64,000 bases of DNA, taken from assembly GCA_900299185.1 (NCBI GenBank), contig OMIV01000289.1, positions 1 to 64,000 on the forward strand, in the 5' to 3' direction. This DNA is from Planctomycetaceae bacterium (GTDB taxonomy: Bacteria > Planctomycetota > Planctomycetia > Planctomycetales > Planctomycetaceae). Below the pieces are notes generated by a model. That model ran no database searches and was not told where the DNA came from. It saw nothing but the letters and a program-made list of their open reading frames with translations. The position numbers were made by a program, and so were the translations under genes. Shown one piece after another: positions 53,856 through 63,103 of the stretch. Position 1 is the first letter of the stretch. Each line of letters begins with the position of its first letter.

Positions 53856-54792
53856 AGCAATTGCACTCCTTTGCAGGGCCTAACCGCATTCAGACGTCGG
53901 GGCCATCCTGTTCCCTTGAGAACGCCAAGCGGTGCTAGCAGGTCGGTCGAGCCGTCGTATCTTCAACATTGACCGAATTCGGTCAATACGGAGTTTTGCA
54001 GTCACAAGAGCCAACTCGCAGCACTGAATGCCAGCCTCTGTTATGAAGCGGGCTCCTTCCAGTAAGGCAGTTCTGCAAACAGAAATCATCGCCGAAGGGG
54101 CGACGCCAATCTCACACGCAGACTCCAAATGAATGACAAACAAGAGGTCTGCACTGATGGTGATGTGGCGAATGAATTGAAGTGCAACGGTTGCTCATTC
54201 CAATGATCGTGCGACTCATCTGCCAAATGGAAACAATGGACCAAACCCATCAATGCTCGGGAACAAAACTCGAAGTTTTGACATCTACCGTGTTGGCTGG
54301 AACCGCTTAGGTTCTCTAGAGTCCGCCGCCGCTTTTTGGGGCGATTGCCGACCTCTTTCGGGAGGGTTCGCAGTCGGCGGGCCTGCTGACAAGTGACGCT
54401 CAGCGACCAATCGTCCGCACCACGCAGTGGCACACACGACCCTCCCCCGGGCAGAGACAGTTCGGCGGCGGTGAAAGCCGTCGTCTGGCAGAAACGGTTC
54501 CAGGGGAGGGTCGCCCTATTGGGGGACGGAATTCAGGCGATTTGTGGCCAAGGATTCTGTCGGTTCTACCATGTTTTCAGGAAAATCCTGTAATTGCTTG
54601 CGACGGACATCAAAACAAACCAACCCCACTCTTCGGCAAAACCGGAATATTTTCACAAGTCAGCGCTGTCGGTGGTTCGATACCTAACCCCAACAACAGC
54701 TCGCTCCGTTTGCGGACGCGAGAAGATCCGACGCTCACTTGGCGGTCACGATGACCGTCTCCCTTTCCGGCGATTAGCCCAAGGTGACGCAG
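53856..54792. other. Gene-free region upstream of skp with possible structured RNA
   Basis: About 940 bases without a convincing gene, between the divergent skp operon and the 54793 lipoprotein gene. It contains a perfect 20-bp palindrome (listed separately) and, at roughly 54290-54540, several potential stems: GCCGAC/GTCGGC enclosing CCTC/GAGG near 54347-54378, and an 11-bp pair CGACCCTCCCC (about 54429) with GGGGAGGGTCG (about 54504). I could not match these to RNase P, SRP RNA or tmRNA. Regulatory RNA or a long leader is possible. Confidence 0.4.
53968..53987. promoter_or_regulatory. Perfect 20-bp palindrome upstream of the skp-lpxC-lpxA operon
   Basis: ATTGACCGAATTCGGTCAAT is its own exact reverse complement. 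It lies 113-132 bases upstream of the skp start codon, where an operator for a dimeric regulator of this envelope operon would be expected. No regulator gene is adjacent. No other copy of the full palindrome was noticed in the window by eye. Confidence 0.55.
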
Positions 54793-55362
54793 ATGAAAAG
54801 GATGTCTCTGTTCGCGGCTTTAGCCTTGCTGGCGATCAGCTCAACAGGCTGCACGGCTCTGTACGGAACCGTGACGAATGTCTTCGCGTTTTCGAGATTC
54901 TGGATCGCGACGCCGCTGATTCCGGTCAGCCCGTACTACAGCCAGATGATCGAGGACACCTATCACGAAGAAGAGCACTACGGCAAAGTCCCGGTGCTTG
55001 ATCCCGTCGAAGGCGAGAATGCTCCGCTGTATTGCTTGGATCCCCCAAGCCCAGACGAAGTGATTCGCGCGCTGCCAGCTAGCCATAAGGGAGCCGGCGG
55101 TTTCGCGTTCCTCTCAGAAACCGCGATAAACAACGTTCGCATGGTGATCGAGCCCATCGTCGACCGAGTCGATGAATGTCGGTTCTTCCCACTCGTCGGA
55201 CCCGCCCGGCTGCATCACTGTCACTACAAGTGCACCTTGTACTTCGACAAGACGATGCGATCCGATTGGCCGATCCCGTTCACTCATACCGACCAGACGA
55301 CGGAAGTTGTCTACGTCGACCACGACCATCTCATTCGCTGTGCTGGTCCTGAGACGAAGTAA
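54793..55362 (+). CDS. Putative lipoprotein of unknown function (189 aa)
   Basis: The signal peptide ends in a lipobox-like AISSTGC (Cys 20), so the protein is likely lipid-anchored. The mature part is aromatic and acidic (FWIATPLIPVSPYYSQMIEDTYHEEEHYGKVPVLDPVEGENAPLYCLDPPSPDEV) with a His/Cys-rich stretch HHCHYKCTLYF. I do not recognise a family, although similar short lipoproteins occur in Planctomycetota. The ATG at 54793 is preferred over 54784 because AAGGTGA lies upstream. A strong terminator follows. Confidence 0.75.
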   Translation: MKRMSLFAALALLAISSTGCTALYGTVTNVFAFSRFWIATPLIPVSPYYSQMIEDTYHEEEHYGKVPVLDPVEGENAPLYCLDPPSPDEVIRALPASHKGAGGFAFLSETAINNVRMVIEPIVDRVDECRFFPLVGPARLHHCHYKCTLYFDKTMRSDWPIPFTHTDQTTEVVYVDHDHLIRCAGPETK

Positions 55363-55396
55363 TCACAACTCGATTCAGAGCGACGTCAATCGCAAG

Positions 55397-55441
55397 GCCG
55401 GCTTGCTTTCCCGCTGGGGAGCAGGCCGGCTTTTCTTTTTT
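55397..55441 (+). terminator. Strong intrinsic terminator after the 54793 gene
   Basis: An 11-bp GC-rich stem (GCCGGCTTGCT 55397-55407, AGCAGGCCGGC 55420-55430, one G-T pair), with possible extra pairing in the loop, is followed by TTTTCTTTTTT. It starts 35 bases after the stop codon and is the clearest rho-independent terminator of the window. Confidence 0.9.
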
Positions 55442-55501
55442 GAGGTAGCTCAAACAGGCCCTCACAACAGCCACTCGACAAACCGAATTGCGTGTCGGCG
55501 A

Positions 55502-57274
55502 TCAAGCCCCATTTCCGTCTTCAGACAGCTCCCGCAACGCAGCGATGCCCTGCGGTGAAGTTGGTCTCCATGAAATCAACGCCGCTCGCGAAGCCAGCTC
55601 ATCGGTGACTTCTCGCAAGTACGGTGTTTCAAATTGCTGACGCCCTTTGAGCAATGGATCGGTGACCGGCAACTTGGCCAAGCTTTGATTGATGACCCAA
55701 GCAAACGGCTCGATGCCGGCCCGCCGCAGGTCTCGTTGTAAGGATGCGGCTTCATGCACCGGAGTCGCTTCAGGAAGAGTCACGATCAAGATTCGAGTGA
55801 ACTCGGGATCGCGCAGTCGCGGAAGCAGATGCTGAATCGCTTCGCTGAGCTGACTTGATTGTCGAGTGACCTCGCGGTGATACGCCAATGCGGCATCCAA
55901 CAGCAAAATCGTGTGCCCAGTTGGGGCTGTGTCCAGGACGACGAATTGATTGCCTCCTTCAGCGACGGCATCGGCGAATGCTCGAAAGACGGCAATCTCT
56001 TCTGTGCATGGCGACCTTAGATCCTCCGCCAAGAGAGCCCTCCCGGCGGCGTCTAGTTCTCGACCTGCTGTGCTCATGACTTCCGCAGAGTACCGCTCAA
56101 TTTCAGCAGCCGGATCGATGCGACTCACAGTGAGGTTTGGGAGTGACTCGCTCGCCAATGTTGTTGCGAGATGTGCCGCAGGATCCGTCGTCGAAAGATG
56201 CACTCGAAGGTTGCGTTCGGCCAAGGCGACTGCGACGGCTGCCGCCACTGTGGTTTTTCCGACACCACCCTTGCCCATCGTCATGATCACTCCATGACCT
56301 GGCGCGGCGAGTTCATCGATCAGAGTTCGCAGCGACAGCGGTTGTTGGAGCGCGGCTATCGTCGGTGGAATTTTGAGATCAGTCGCGAGCGGTTCTTCTC
56401 CCAGCAAACGCAATGACTCAACACCGAGAACACCCCGCATCGCCAACGGAACCGTCGATCGCGGCAACGACTTCAACGACTCAGGTATGTTTTCCAAAGC
56501 TCGTTCGCCACGTTGCTGCATGGCAACGGCGAAGCGGTCGTCGAGATCGACTGCGTGAAAGACACCGTTCACGACCAGCTTCTGATTACGAACGCCCAGC
56601 GCGGACAATTCATGGCTCGTTCGAGCAGCTTCTCGTAGAGCGGTCGCTTCCGGACGAGTGACCAATACCAACGTCGTCAGCTCGGGTTTACTCAATGCTC
56701 TGACGGTGTCCAAGTAAAGCTGTTGTTGCCCCTGCAACCCGGCCAGCGGTCCTAAGCATGAAGTGCCCGTCGAGTTCTGTTTGATGAAGTCAGACCACGC
56801 CGAAGGCAGCGTCAACAGACGCAAGGTGTGTCCCGTCGGTGCTGTATCAAAAATGACATGATCGAATTCACTCGTAGCCTGAGCGTCGCCAAGCAAGCGA
56901 GCAAACTCATCGAATGCAGCGATCTCTAATGTGCAAGAACCGGAGAACTGCTCTTCCATGCTGGCAATCGCCGATGCAGGAAGGAGCTGGCGATAAGGAC
57001 CGACCATTCGTTCTCGGTACTCGCGAGCGGCTTGCTCGGGATCGAGATTCATCGCCGTAAGTCGCGGAACAACGGCGACCAGTTTCGGATGAGGCCCCAA
57101 CTCTTGACCGAGGACTTCATCAAGGTTCGATGCGGGATCCGTCGAAACGAGCAGCACTCGCCGCCCTGCATCGGCAAGTTGCACGGCCGTTGCACAAGCG
57201 ACCGAAGTCTTCCCGACTCCGCCCTTACCAGTGAAGAACAGGTTGCGAGTCGGATCCTTCAAGATCTCCAACAT
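55502..57274 (-). CDS. arsA: Arsenite-stimulated ATPase, two-domain form
   Basis: Two homologous P-loop halves, each with the deviant Walker A GKGGVGKT (16-23 and 334-341) and the DTAPTGHT motif, joined by a linker. Cysteines fall at 114, 173 and 423, one residue from Cys113, Cys172 and Cys422 that bind arsenite in E. coli ArsA, which supports a real arsenite role over the tail-anchored-protein (Get3) branch. It would drive an ArsB pump in the inner membrane, but arsB is not in the window. The ATG is preceded by GAGG, 95 bases after arsD. Confidence 0.93.
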   Translation of the reverse strand: MLEILKDPTRNLFFTGKGGVGKTSVACATAVQLADAGRRVLLVSTDPASNLDEVLGQELGPHPKLVAVVPRLTAMNLDPEQAAREYRERMVGPYRQLLPASAIASMEEQFSGSCTLEIAAFDEFARLLGDAQATSEFDHVIFDTAPTGHTLRLLTLPSAWSDFIKQNSTGTSCLGPLAGLQGQQQLYLDTVRALSKPELTTLVLVTRPEATALREAARTSHELSALGVRNQKLVVNGVFHAVDLDDRFAVAMQQRGERALENIPESLKSLPRSTVPLAMRGVLGVESLRLLGEEPLATDLKIPPTIAALQQPLSLRTLIDELAAPGHGVIMTMGKGGVGKTTVAAAVAVALAERNLRVHLSTTDPAAHLATTLASESLPNLTVSRIDPAAEIERYSAEVMSTAGRELDAAGRALLAEDLRSPCTEEIAVFRAFADAVAEGGNQFVVLDTAPTGHTILLLDAALAYHREVTRQSSQLSEAIQHLLPRLRDPEFTRILIVTLPEATPVHEAASLQRDLRRAGIEPFAWVINQSLAKLPVTDPLLKGRQQFETPYLREVTDELASRAALISWRPTSPQGIAALRELSEDGNGA

Positions 57275-57369
57275 GTCAGCCTCGTCCCTAGCTCTTGATG
57301 TGGATTGAAATTGGCTCGACAGGGTGCGGCGTCAAATCTCGAGCGACCGAGATACCGCCACAGCGGGCT

Positions 57370-57756
57370 TCAGCAGCAAGACGTCCCGCCGCAACAACTC
57401 GCGGACTCGGTCATGACCGGCAGCAGATCCACCAACTGCGGCATGCTTATCGATTGGCCCTGCGACAGTTGGGAGAGTTGCTCGCGAGACGGATAGCTCT
57501 GCCGATTGACGATCTGCCCATCGACCAAGATGAGCGGCAAGCATTCCGCACCGTGCTGCATCAGAGCTTGCTGCACGATCGCGTTGCTCACGAACTCTTG
57601 AGGATTCTGAGCCAAGTTGAATCGATCCACCTGATGACCTTGAGACTTCAACCACTCCAAGTCCGCCGCAAATCGCGGCAGCACGGGATCGACTTGCGGA
57701 CCGCAGATGCCGGTCGAGCAGCACATCGGTTTGTCATAAACCTGAATGAGACTCAC
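57370..57756 (-). CDS. arsD: Arsenic metallochaperone ArsD
   Basis: A 128-residue thioredoxin-fold protein. Cys12, Cys13 and Cys18 (in MCCSTGICGP) are the essential metalloid site that passes As(III) or Sb(III) to ArsA. The C-terminus has two more vicinal pairs (121-122 and 127-128, in SCCGGTSCC). SNAIVQQALMQHGAECLPLILVDGQIV is typical. The start is GTG 57756, with AGGAG 7 bases upstream. It is encoded just before arsA on minus; arsR and arsB are missing. A small dyad CTTCCA-N6-TGGAAG lies at 57781-57798, just upstream. Confidence 0.93.
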   Translation of the reverse strand: MSLIQVYDKPMCCSTGICGPQVDPVLPRFAADLEWLKSQGHQVDRFNLAQNPQEFVSNAIVQQALMQHGAECLPLILVDGQIVNRQSYPSREQLSQLSQGQSISMPQLVDLLPVMTESASCCGGTSCC

Positions 57757-57870
57757 TTCACACTCCTACTTGAAGTTTTGCTTCCATCATTCTGGAAGGC
57801 TGATCTTCGTCAGTAATAAAGATGACATAGCCAAACACAGTAACGACTGAGATTCCTCATACCGACTTCA

Positions 57871-59805
57871 TCACGGAAGTCTCTGCAACTTGCTGGCCAA
57901 GGCGTCGAGCTGCGGCATGTCGAAGTGTTCGAGCAAGCCGAAGCACAACAGCTCGGGTGCATCAATCGCCGTGCGGTCGTTCTTGATGACGTCCTTCAAA
58001 CTGGCGAACGGTTGTCGCAGTTCGAGTTGCTCGATTGTTTGAGGATCCAACGCGGCAGCGAGGTGTGCAGCTAAGCCAAGTCGAGGACCGATTGCCGTCA
58101 GTTGCACGCGTTCGGTCTTGAACTCCGACGCTGCCCAACGAGCGACCGCATTGATCTGATTCGCCTGCAAACCAATCGGACGTTCGCCAATTGCAGAGAC
58201 CAACAACGAGAACAGCCAACCTCGTGCCGCAATCTTCGATTCGCCGAAATAAAACGGGTCGACAGCCACGACTCGGTGCCCCGCAGCCACGAGCGTCTCG
58301 ATCTCCTTCGACACTGCGGCCCGCCCCACATCAGCGACGAGGATCGCGGTGGTGCGACTTTGCTCGTTCGAAACTTCCGTAGCGGGCAGCGTCCAATCGT
58401 CTCCGATTTTCAAACGCCAACCTCGCACCATCAGGCTGGTGGCATTCGAGTCTTCTAGATCCATCGACTGTGCGGCGGAGACCTTCAGCGTCTTTGCTTT
58501 GACGATGTCGCTCAGTTGTTGACGTCGTTCAGCGGGAGTGCCCGTGCTCGGCTTCGGCAACGAGTCAGCCAACTTCAGTGCCAGCGAATGGAAGGATTCG
58601 TTTTGCTCAGGCAGCGGAACTTGGAGTTGCTCGACGGACTTGAGTTCGTCCTGGCTGGGAATCTCGCGAGGATCGAAGTCCTTCACGTCAGCAAAGAAGA
58701 AGTCACCCAGCATCTTGTAGAGCGCTTCGCGATTCTCTTGCCCAAAGTTGTGATCGCCGGGGACATCGTTGCTATGAGTCCTCAGTGCATCAGCCTGACC
58801 ATAGAGATGAAACACGGGCCGCGCGGCCGCGAGCAACGGCGGCAAGGCATGTCCCGTCGCGAAGCAGCAGTTGTCCTTCGCGTTAAAGGTCAGAAGAGTC
58901 GGACGAGGAGCACGCATGGCCGTGAGCTGCGCGTAGTCCGCTGTCGTCGCGAGATCGACCGGAGTTTGTTCGCTGTCACCCAAGTCCGAGTGATGGCGAA
59001 TGCGCGTTCGAAAGCTCGAATAGCCCGCGACCGGATTCGACAACGTCACTCGTTCGTCGAGCGCGCTGATGACAATGGTTTGCCAGCCGCCGCCCGAGAG
59101 GCCCGACACCGCCACTCGATTGGCATCGGCATTGGGATGCTGCAACAGAATGTCGAGACCACGACTCATCGAGAGATAGAACGGAGCCAGTCCGCTGGTG
59201 CCACACAGATCCAGCTGATTCATTTGCACGTGTGAGAAGCCCGGACTTTTGAGCTGGCCCATGCCAACCCATTCCAGGTTCAACACCAACATGCCGCGTT
59301 TGGCCATGTTGATGCATCGCATTTGTTTGTAGTCAGCCGCCTTGCCTTTGCCGTCATGACCATTCACGGCCAACGACACCGGCACCTTCCCGGTGATGTT
59401 CTCCGGCACGTACAAGATCGCCGGCACCCACATGCCCGGCACGGCTTCAAACCGCAGCTTCTGCAATCGATAACCGGAACCGCCTTCAAGCTCGCCCATC
59501 CATTCAGCCTTGGTGGGCAGCTTCCTCCATTCGGCGGCAGCACCTCGAAAGACGACCTTATCGAGGGTCTCTTGGCGCATGCGTTGAGCGTGCTTGTTCC
59601 ACTCCTCAGCCGTCTTCGCTTCAGGCACCGGCGGGACTCGGCGTTCGAGATAATCCTCGACTTCGCGCTGCACCGTTTGAGGTTCCAGCACGGCTTGTTG
59701 CAAACACTTTTCGAGCGGCGAGGCTTCTTGAGCAATCGCCCATGAAGTGCTGGCCCAACTCAGACAAACCGCCGCAGCACATCGCACCAAGCGTCGAGTC
59801 TTCAT
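57871..59805 (-). CDS. Large exported alpha/beta hydrolase (prolyl-oligopeptidase/acetylxylan-esterase type)
   Basis: A signal peptide (MKTRRLVRCAAAVCLSWASTSWAIA) precedes an alpha/beta hydrolase domain with WVPAILYVPENITGKVPVSLAVNGHDGKGK, the nucleophile elbow GLSGGGWQT, FNAKDNCCFATGH and a probable His in GDHNFGQ. The second half (from about residue 400) is another alpha/beta-like domain, with DWTLPATEVSNEQ and RVVAVDPFYFGES, that seems degenerate. This two-part plan is frequent in Planctomycetota; the substrate is probably a polysaccharide ester but is not known. AAAGGA precedes the ATG at 59805. Confidence 0.87.
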   Translation of the reverse strand: MKTRRLVRCAAAVCLSWASTSWAIAQEASPLEKCLQQAVLEPQTVQREVEDYLERRVPPVPEAKTAEEWNKHAQRMRQETLDKVVFRGAAAEWRKLPTKAEWMGELEGGSGYRLQKLRFEAVPGMWVPAILYVPENITGKVPVSLAVNGHDGKGKAADYKQMRCINMAKRGMLVLNLEWVGMGQLKSPGFSHVQMNQLDLCGTSGLAPFYLSMSRGLDILLQHPNADANRVAVSGLSGGGWQTIVISALDERVTLSNPVAGYSSFRTRIRHHSDLGDSEQTPVDLATTADYAQLTAMRAPRPTLLTFNAKDNCCFATGHALPPLLAAARPVFHLYGQADALRTHSNDVPGDHNFGQENREALYKMLGDFFFADVKDFDPREIPSQDELKSVEQLQVPLPEQNESFHSLALKLADSLPKPSTGTPAERRQQLSDIVKAKTLKVSAAQSMDLEDSNATSLMVRGWRLKIGDDWTLPATEVSNEQSRTTAILVADVGRAAVSKEIETLVAAGHRVVAVDPFYFGESKIAARGWLFSLLVSAIGERPIGLQANQINAVARWAASEFKTERVQLTAIGPRLGLAAHLAAALDPQTIEQLELRQPFASLKDVIKNDRTAIDAPELLCFGLLEHFDMPQLDALASKLQRLP

Positions 59806-59966
59806 CACAATCCTTTCGAAGAGAGCCGAGTTTCTGCCCGTCGAGACTTCAGCATGCGGAGCTCGATTCCACAAACGACTACATTACGAGATTCGAAAGG
59901 CGGCCTCTTCGAGGCTCGAAGAACAAACTCGGCGCATCAGCGATAGCGAGCACTCGGACCAGTCTT

Positions 59967-60033
59967 ATTCGCGCTCCATTCCATTCGCGCGACCCTCTTG
60001 AAGACATCCGCGCGAATGGAATGGAGCGCGAAT
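59967..60033. repeat. 25-bp perfect inverted repeat after the hydrolase promoter region
   Basis: Bases 59967-59991 are the exact reverse complement of 60009-60033 (arm begins ATTCGCGCTCCATTCCATT), with a 17-base spacer. A weaker related sequence (CGTGCTCCATTCCTTTCGAG) occurs near 63948. It is non-coding and lies in the 59806-60203 gap, between the hydrolase start and the stop of the ABC permease gene. Confidence 0.85.
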
Positions 60034-60050
60034 GTTAGAAGTCGGCGAAC

Positions 60051-60160
60051 TCTCTGTTGTTCTTCGTCTTCGTGTCCTTCGTTCTCTCCGGTTCCAACTC
60101 TTAATGAAGTCAACTGGAACAGGAGCAAACAGAAGGCACAGAGGAAGACCAACAGAAAGG
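60051..60160. repeat. Degenerate repeat, copy A (similar to 63810-63925)
   Basis: This stretch shares the framework GTTCCAAC ... GAACAGGAG-N-AAAC-N-GA ... ACAGAG ... GAAGAC with 63810-63925 in the same order and spacing. The left half (CTTCGTCTTCGTGTCCTTCG) is partly complementary to the right half (AACAGGAG...GAAGAC), so it can fold into an imperfect long hairpin. It is non-coding. Confidence 0.55.
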
Positions 60161-60203
60161 AGTCTGCATCGACAAACTGACGAGACGATCGCCGACGGTC
60201 GCC

Positions 60204-62099
60204 TCACCACTGGATCTCAGGAGCGTCACCGCTGCGTGATGCGATGGACTCGGACTCGCCCGCTGTAATGAGATCGACAGCATTTCGGTTGATATTCCAA
60301 AGGATGTAACGTTGAGCGAGCCAGCCCCAACCGAGCATCACTGCCGTAGCGGCCAGCGACAAGCCTTCTGATTTGCCCGCTAGAAATAGCCACACAGCCG
60401 CCCCACCAGCGGTTATTGACGGCGGTATGCTGAGGAACCCGGTGATCATGTTTTGATACCATGGGCGCGGCGAGACCATTGGAATCTGCCGGATGAAGGC
60501 CCACTGATGCATAGCCACTACAACCAGCGCGGCCTTCGCTGCGATAATCGCTGCCGCGATGAAATCCCAAGTGCCACGGATGCCATAGCTCGTCGACGCC
60601 ACGATGCCGAACACGAACGGTGCGAAGTAAGCCGCTCGAACAACTCCCAACTTCATCGACAGCGTCAGGATCTCTCGAATCGAGATTGGTAGAAGCCCCG
60701 CAATCGAGATGCGATGCCCCGTCTTCGACCTCCAGATCGCAGCTCGAAATCCCGCTCCAAATAACGTCACGGCCGGAGAGATCGTCACCATCAACCCGAT
60801 CATCGATCCTGCGCGACCAAGTCCTCCGCGCAGCATCTGAATCACCATCAACAAGAATGCTGGCCGCATCGCTCGCAACACTCGACGCGACCAATCCACG
60901 CGCGGACCAACTGCGATCTCTGCCACCAATTGCTGACGCTCATCCACAAGGTTGAGGAACGACGATTCCAGCCAGCCATTCTTCGGCCACGGATCGTTCG
61001 TCAAAAACATGCGAGAGCGAATGAGTTCGCGACAGTCATCCGGATCGATCTCAATGACGGCGTGCTCCAATGGATCGTCATCGACCGCAGGCCAAATCCA
61101 TTTCCAAAAGCGACCACTCTTTCGAGGAGGAGCCACTGCAAAAGGTTGCTCGTCGTTGTCTTCGGATACCGGGGCGTCGAGGGCTTCGGATTCAAACGTC
61201 GGCCAGTCCATCACTCCCTGAGCTACAGGTTGTAGAACCGCCGTAGCCAACGCGTGCTCGCCAAAGTTGATCTCAGAGATGATGTAACTCGAACGCATCC
61301 GCTGGATCGCAAAGCCCGCCATCACGAGCAGAAGAAATACACCCACCAGCAAGAACCAAATCTGCGGTCGACTTTCAATGACTCCGTATCGGACCAGCAA
61401 CAACGGCCATCCCGTCGGCAAGATGCCCATGATCCAGGTCAACACGGTCTCAACTGCCAGCAGCTTGCGAAAGCCGGCGATGATGCCCGCTACCAACGAG
61501 ATCATGGTCACACCGAACAGCAGCCGTTCGGTGCGTCTTCGTTGCATGAAGGGAAAGTACGCCGGCACGATCACTGACAACGCAGCGATGATTAGCCACT
61601 CGACGCACCCCATTCCGACGACAGCCACCGACTTCCCCAAAGGCATCCTCGCCCCGACAGCGATGCCGAAGAAGTACGCCAAGCAAGCAGCCAATGACGC
61701 GGTCGACAGAACCCACATGCGTTTGAGACACACGCCGAAGTAATCGCTATCCGAGATCGGTAGTTGGCTCGCGATTGCTAACGATCGAGATGCCACGATG
61801 TCGCGCAGCAGATTCCTCGAATGCCCCAAAGCCAGACTGCTTGCCACCAACACCGCCAGCGTGCTCGCGAAGGGGACGTCTCGACCGCCGTTGCCGATGG
61901 CCACTCCAGCCTTCAACGGCAACGCGAGCAACAACAGTCCCAGTCCCACCAGGCCGATGCATCGCAACAACCCCAGCCCGACTTTGCCGAACCAACTGCG
62001 CGAGTGCTGACGATAGATCGACCACTGCTTGGGATTCGCTCGCAACCGCGCGACCGCCATTCGCCGAGCGAACTTTTCGAAGCTCTTTGAGCGGTTCAT
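60204..62099 (-). CDS. Large ABC-2 type membrane subunit (631 aa)
   Basis: About 12 hydrophobic segments in two blocks separated by a soluble acidic region (about residues 300-420: EALDAPVSEDNDEQPFAVAPPRKSGRFWKWIWPAVDDDPLEHAVIEIDPDDCRELI). No signature motif is seen besides the membrane pattern, but the ATG overlaps the stop of the ATPase gene by four bases (ATGA), so it is the permease of that exporter. The substrate is unknown; some ABC-2 types of this size export lipids, peptides or polysaccharide. Confidence 0.82.
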   Translation of the reverse strand: MNRSKSFEKFARRMAVARLRANPKQWSIYRQHSRSWFGKVGLGLLRCIGLVGLGLLLLALPLKAGVAIGNGGRDVPFASTLAVLVASSLALGHSRNLLRDIVASRSLAIASQLPISDSDYFGVCLKRMWVLSTASLAACLAYFFGIAVGARMPLGKSVAVVGMGCVEWLIIAALSVIVPAYFPFMQRRRTERLLFGVTMISLVAGIIAGFRKLLAVETVLTWIMGILPTGWPLLLVRYGVIESRPQIWFLLVGVFLLLVMAGFAIQRMRSSYIISEINFGEHALATAVLQPVAQGVMDWPTFESEALDAPVSEDNDEQPFAVAPPRKSGRFWKWIWPAVDDDPLEHAVIEIDPDDCRELIRSRMFLTNDPWPKNGWLESSFLNLVDERQQLVAEIAVGPRVDWSRRVLRAMRPAFLLMVIQMLRGGLGRAGSMIGLMVTISPAVTLFGAGFRAAIWRSKTGHRISIAGLLPISIREILTLSMKLGVVRAAYFAPFVFGIVASTSYGIRGTWDFIAAAIIAAKAALVVVAMHQWAFIRQIPMVSPRPWYQNMITGFLSIPPSITAGGAAVWLFLAGKSEGLSLAATAVMLGWGWLAQRYILWNINRNAVDLITAGESESIASRSGDAPEIQW

Positions 62100-62833
62100 T
62101 CCGGCACCTCGCGGAGGCGATCGAACAACTCTTCGAGCACGTGGCCGTCTCCCGCCGAACTGCTTTGACGCAGATGGCTCATCGGATCAAAGGCATGCAC
62201 TCGACCTTCCGCGATGATGCCCACTCGATCGGAAAATGACTCCGCCAATTCCAGCAACTGAGTCGAGTAGATCACCGTCCGTCCGCGTTTGGCCGCGTCG
62301 CGAGCACGACGTCGAAAGGCTGCGATGCCATGCGGGTCCATGCCCGATGCAAACGGCTCATCCAAAATCCAAACTTCAGGATCGACCGCCATCAGCGCCA
62401 CAAGAGCCGTCTTATAAATCTGCCCGCGTGAGAGCTTCGTCAGGTTGCTTTCAATGAGTGTCAGCAACTCGAAGTCTTCCAGCAACTCGATGACTCGCTC
62501 TTCCACTCCCGGCTGATCCGCCGAGTACGCCTTCAACACCATTCCAATGTGCTGCAACACCGTGGCTTCGGCGAAGAAGAACGGAAAGTCGGGCACGAAG
62601 TGATAGCGAGCACGCAGATCAACGCGGTCTCGCGAAAAGGTCTCGCCATCAAACAGCAGCTTGCCCGAGTTCGCTTGATTGATCCCAGCCAGGCATCTCA
62701 ACAGCGTCGTCTTGCCTGCTCCATTAGGACCGAGCAGCGCGACGACTTGCCCGGCATCGATCGTCAGGCTGACGTCATCCAAGGCCCGTTTGCGGCCATA
62801 CAACTTTATGAGATGTTCGGTCTGAATGAGCAT
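62096..62833 (-). CDS. ABC transporter ATP-binding protein of the exporter pair
   Basis: A 245-residue ATPase: Walker A GPNGAGKTT, signature LSRGQIYK (a variant of LSGGQ), Walker B VWILDEPFASGMDP and a switch region IYSTQLLELAES, in which the usual H-loop His is replaced by Gln. These variants are common in ABC-2 exporters of the CcmA/DrrA type. It is coupled to the permease gene by a four-base overlap. No substrate can be assigned. The ATG at 62833 has only a weak Shine-Dalgarno. Confidence 0.9.
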   Translation of the reverse strand: MLIQTEHLIKLYGRKRALDDVSLTIDAGQVVALLGPNGAGKTTLLRCLAGINQANSGKLLFDGETFSRDRVDLRARYHFVPDFPFFFAEATVLQHIGMVLKAYSADQPGVEERVIELLEDFELLTLIESNLTKLSRGQIYKTALVALMAVDPEVWILDEPFASGMDPHGIAAFRRRARDAAKRGRTVIYSTQLLELAESFSDRVGIIAEGRVHAFDPMSHLRQSSSAGDGHVLEELFDRLREVPE

Positions 62834-63103
62834 GAGTCAGGTCGGTCGGAGGATGCGGCTAAGAGGTGCCAGCATCGTAGATCGAGCCTGATGAGAACGC
62901 CTCATCGAGCGACACAGCTTCCGGCTTTTCCAGATCCGTGTGCGAAACATCCGTGTGAAATCGATGAAAGAAATCCGTTCGCGATCGAAAAGAATCTCAC
63001 GCGGTCACTGGCATCGGAGAAGCCCCCCAGCCGGGCACCGTATCATGCGAAGTCGTTTCTCAAACGGGCGTCGTCGGTCTTTCACACATCTCGAAGAACT
63101 CAA

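Noticed and set aside
54290-54560. RNase P RNA, SRP RNA or tmRNA in the gene-free region
   Set aside because: Hallmark conserved stretches (such as the P4 or tRNA-like parts) were not found; only generic stems are visible.
55502-57274. Get3-like tail-anchored protein ATPase instead of ArsA
   Set aside because: The two-domain form, the three Cys at arsenite positions and the adjacent arsD all favour ArsA.
58516-59235. A 239-codon open frame on plus over the large hydrolase
   Set aside because: Shadow of the minus-strand hydrolase; Arg-rich with no domain.
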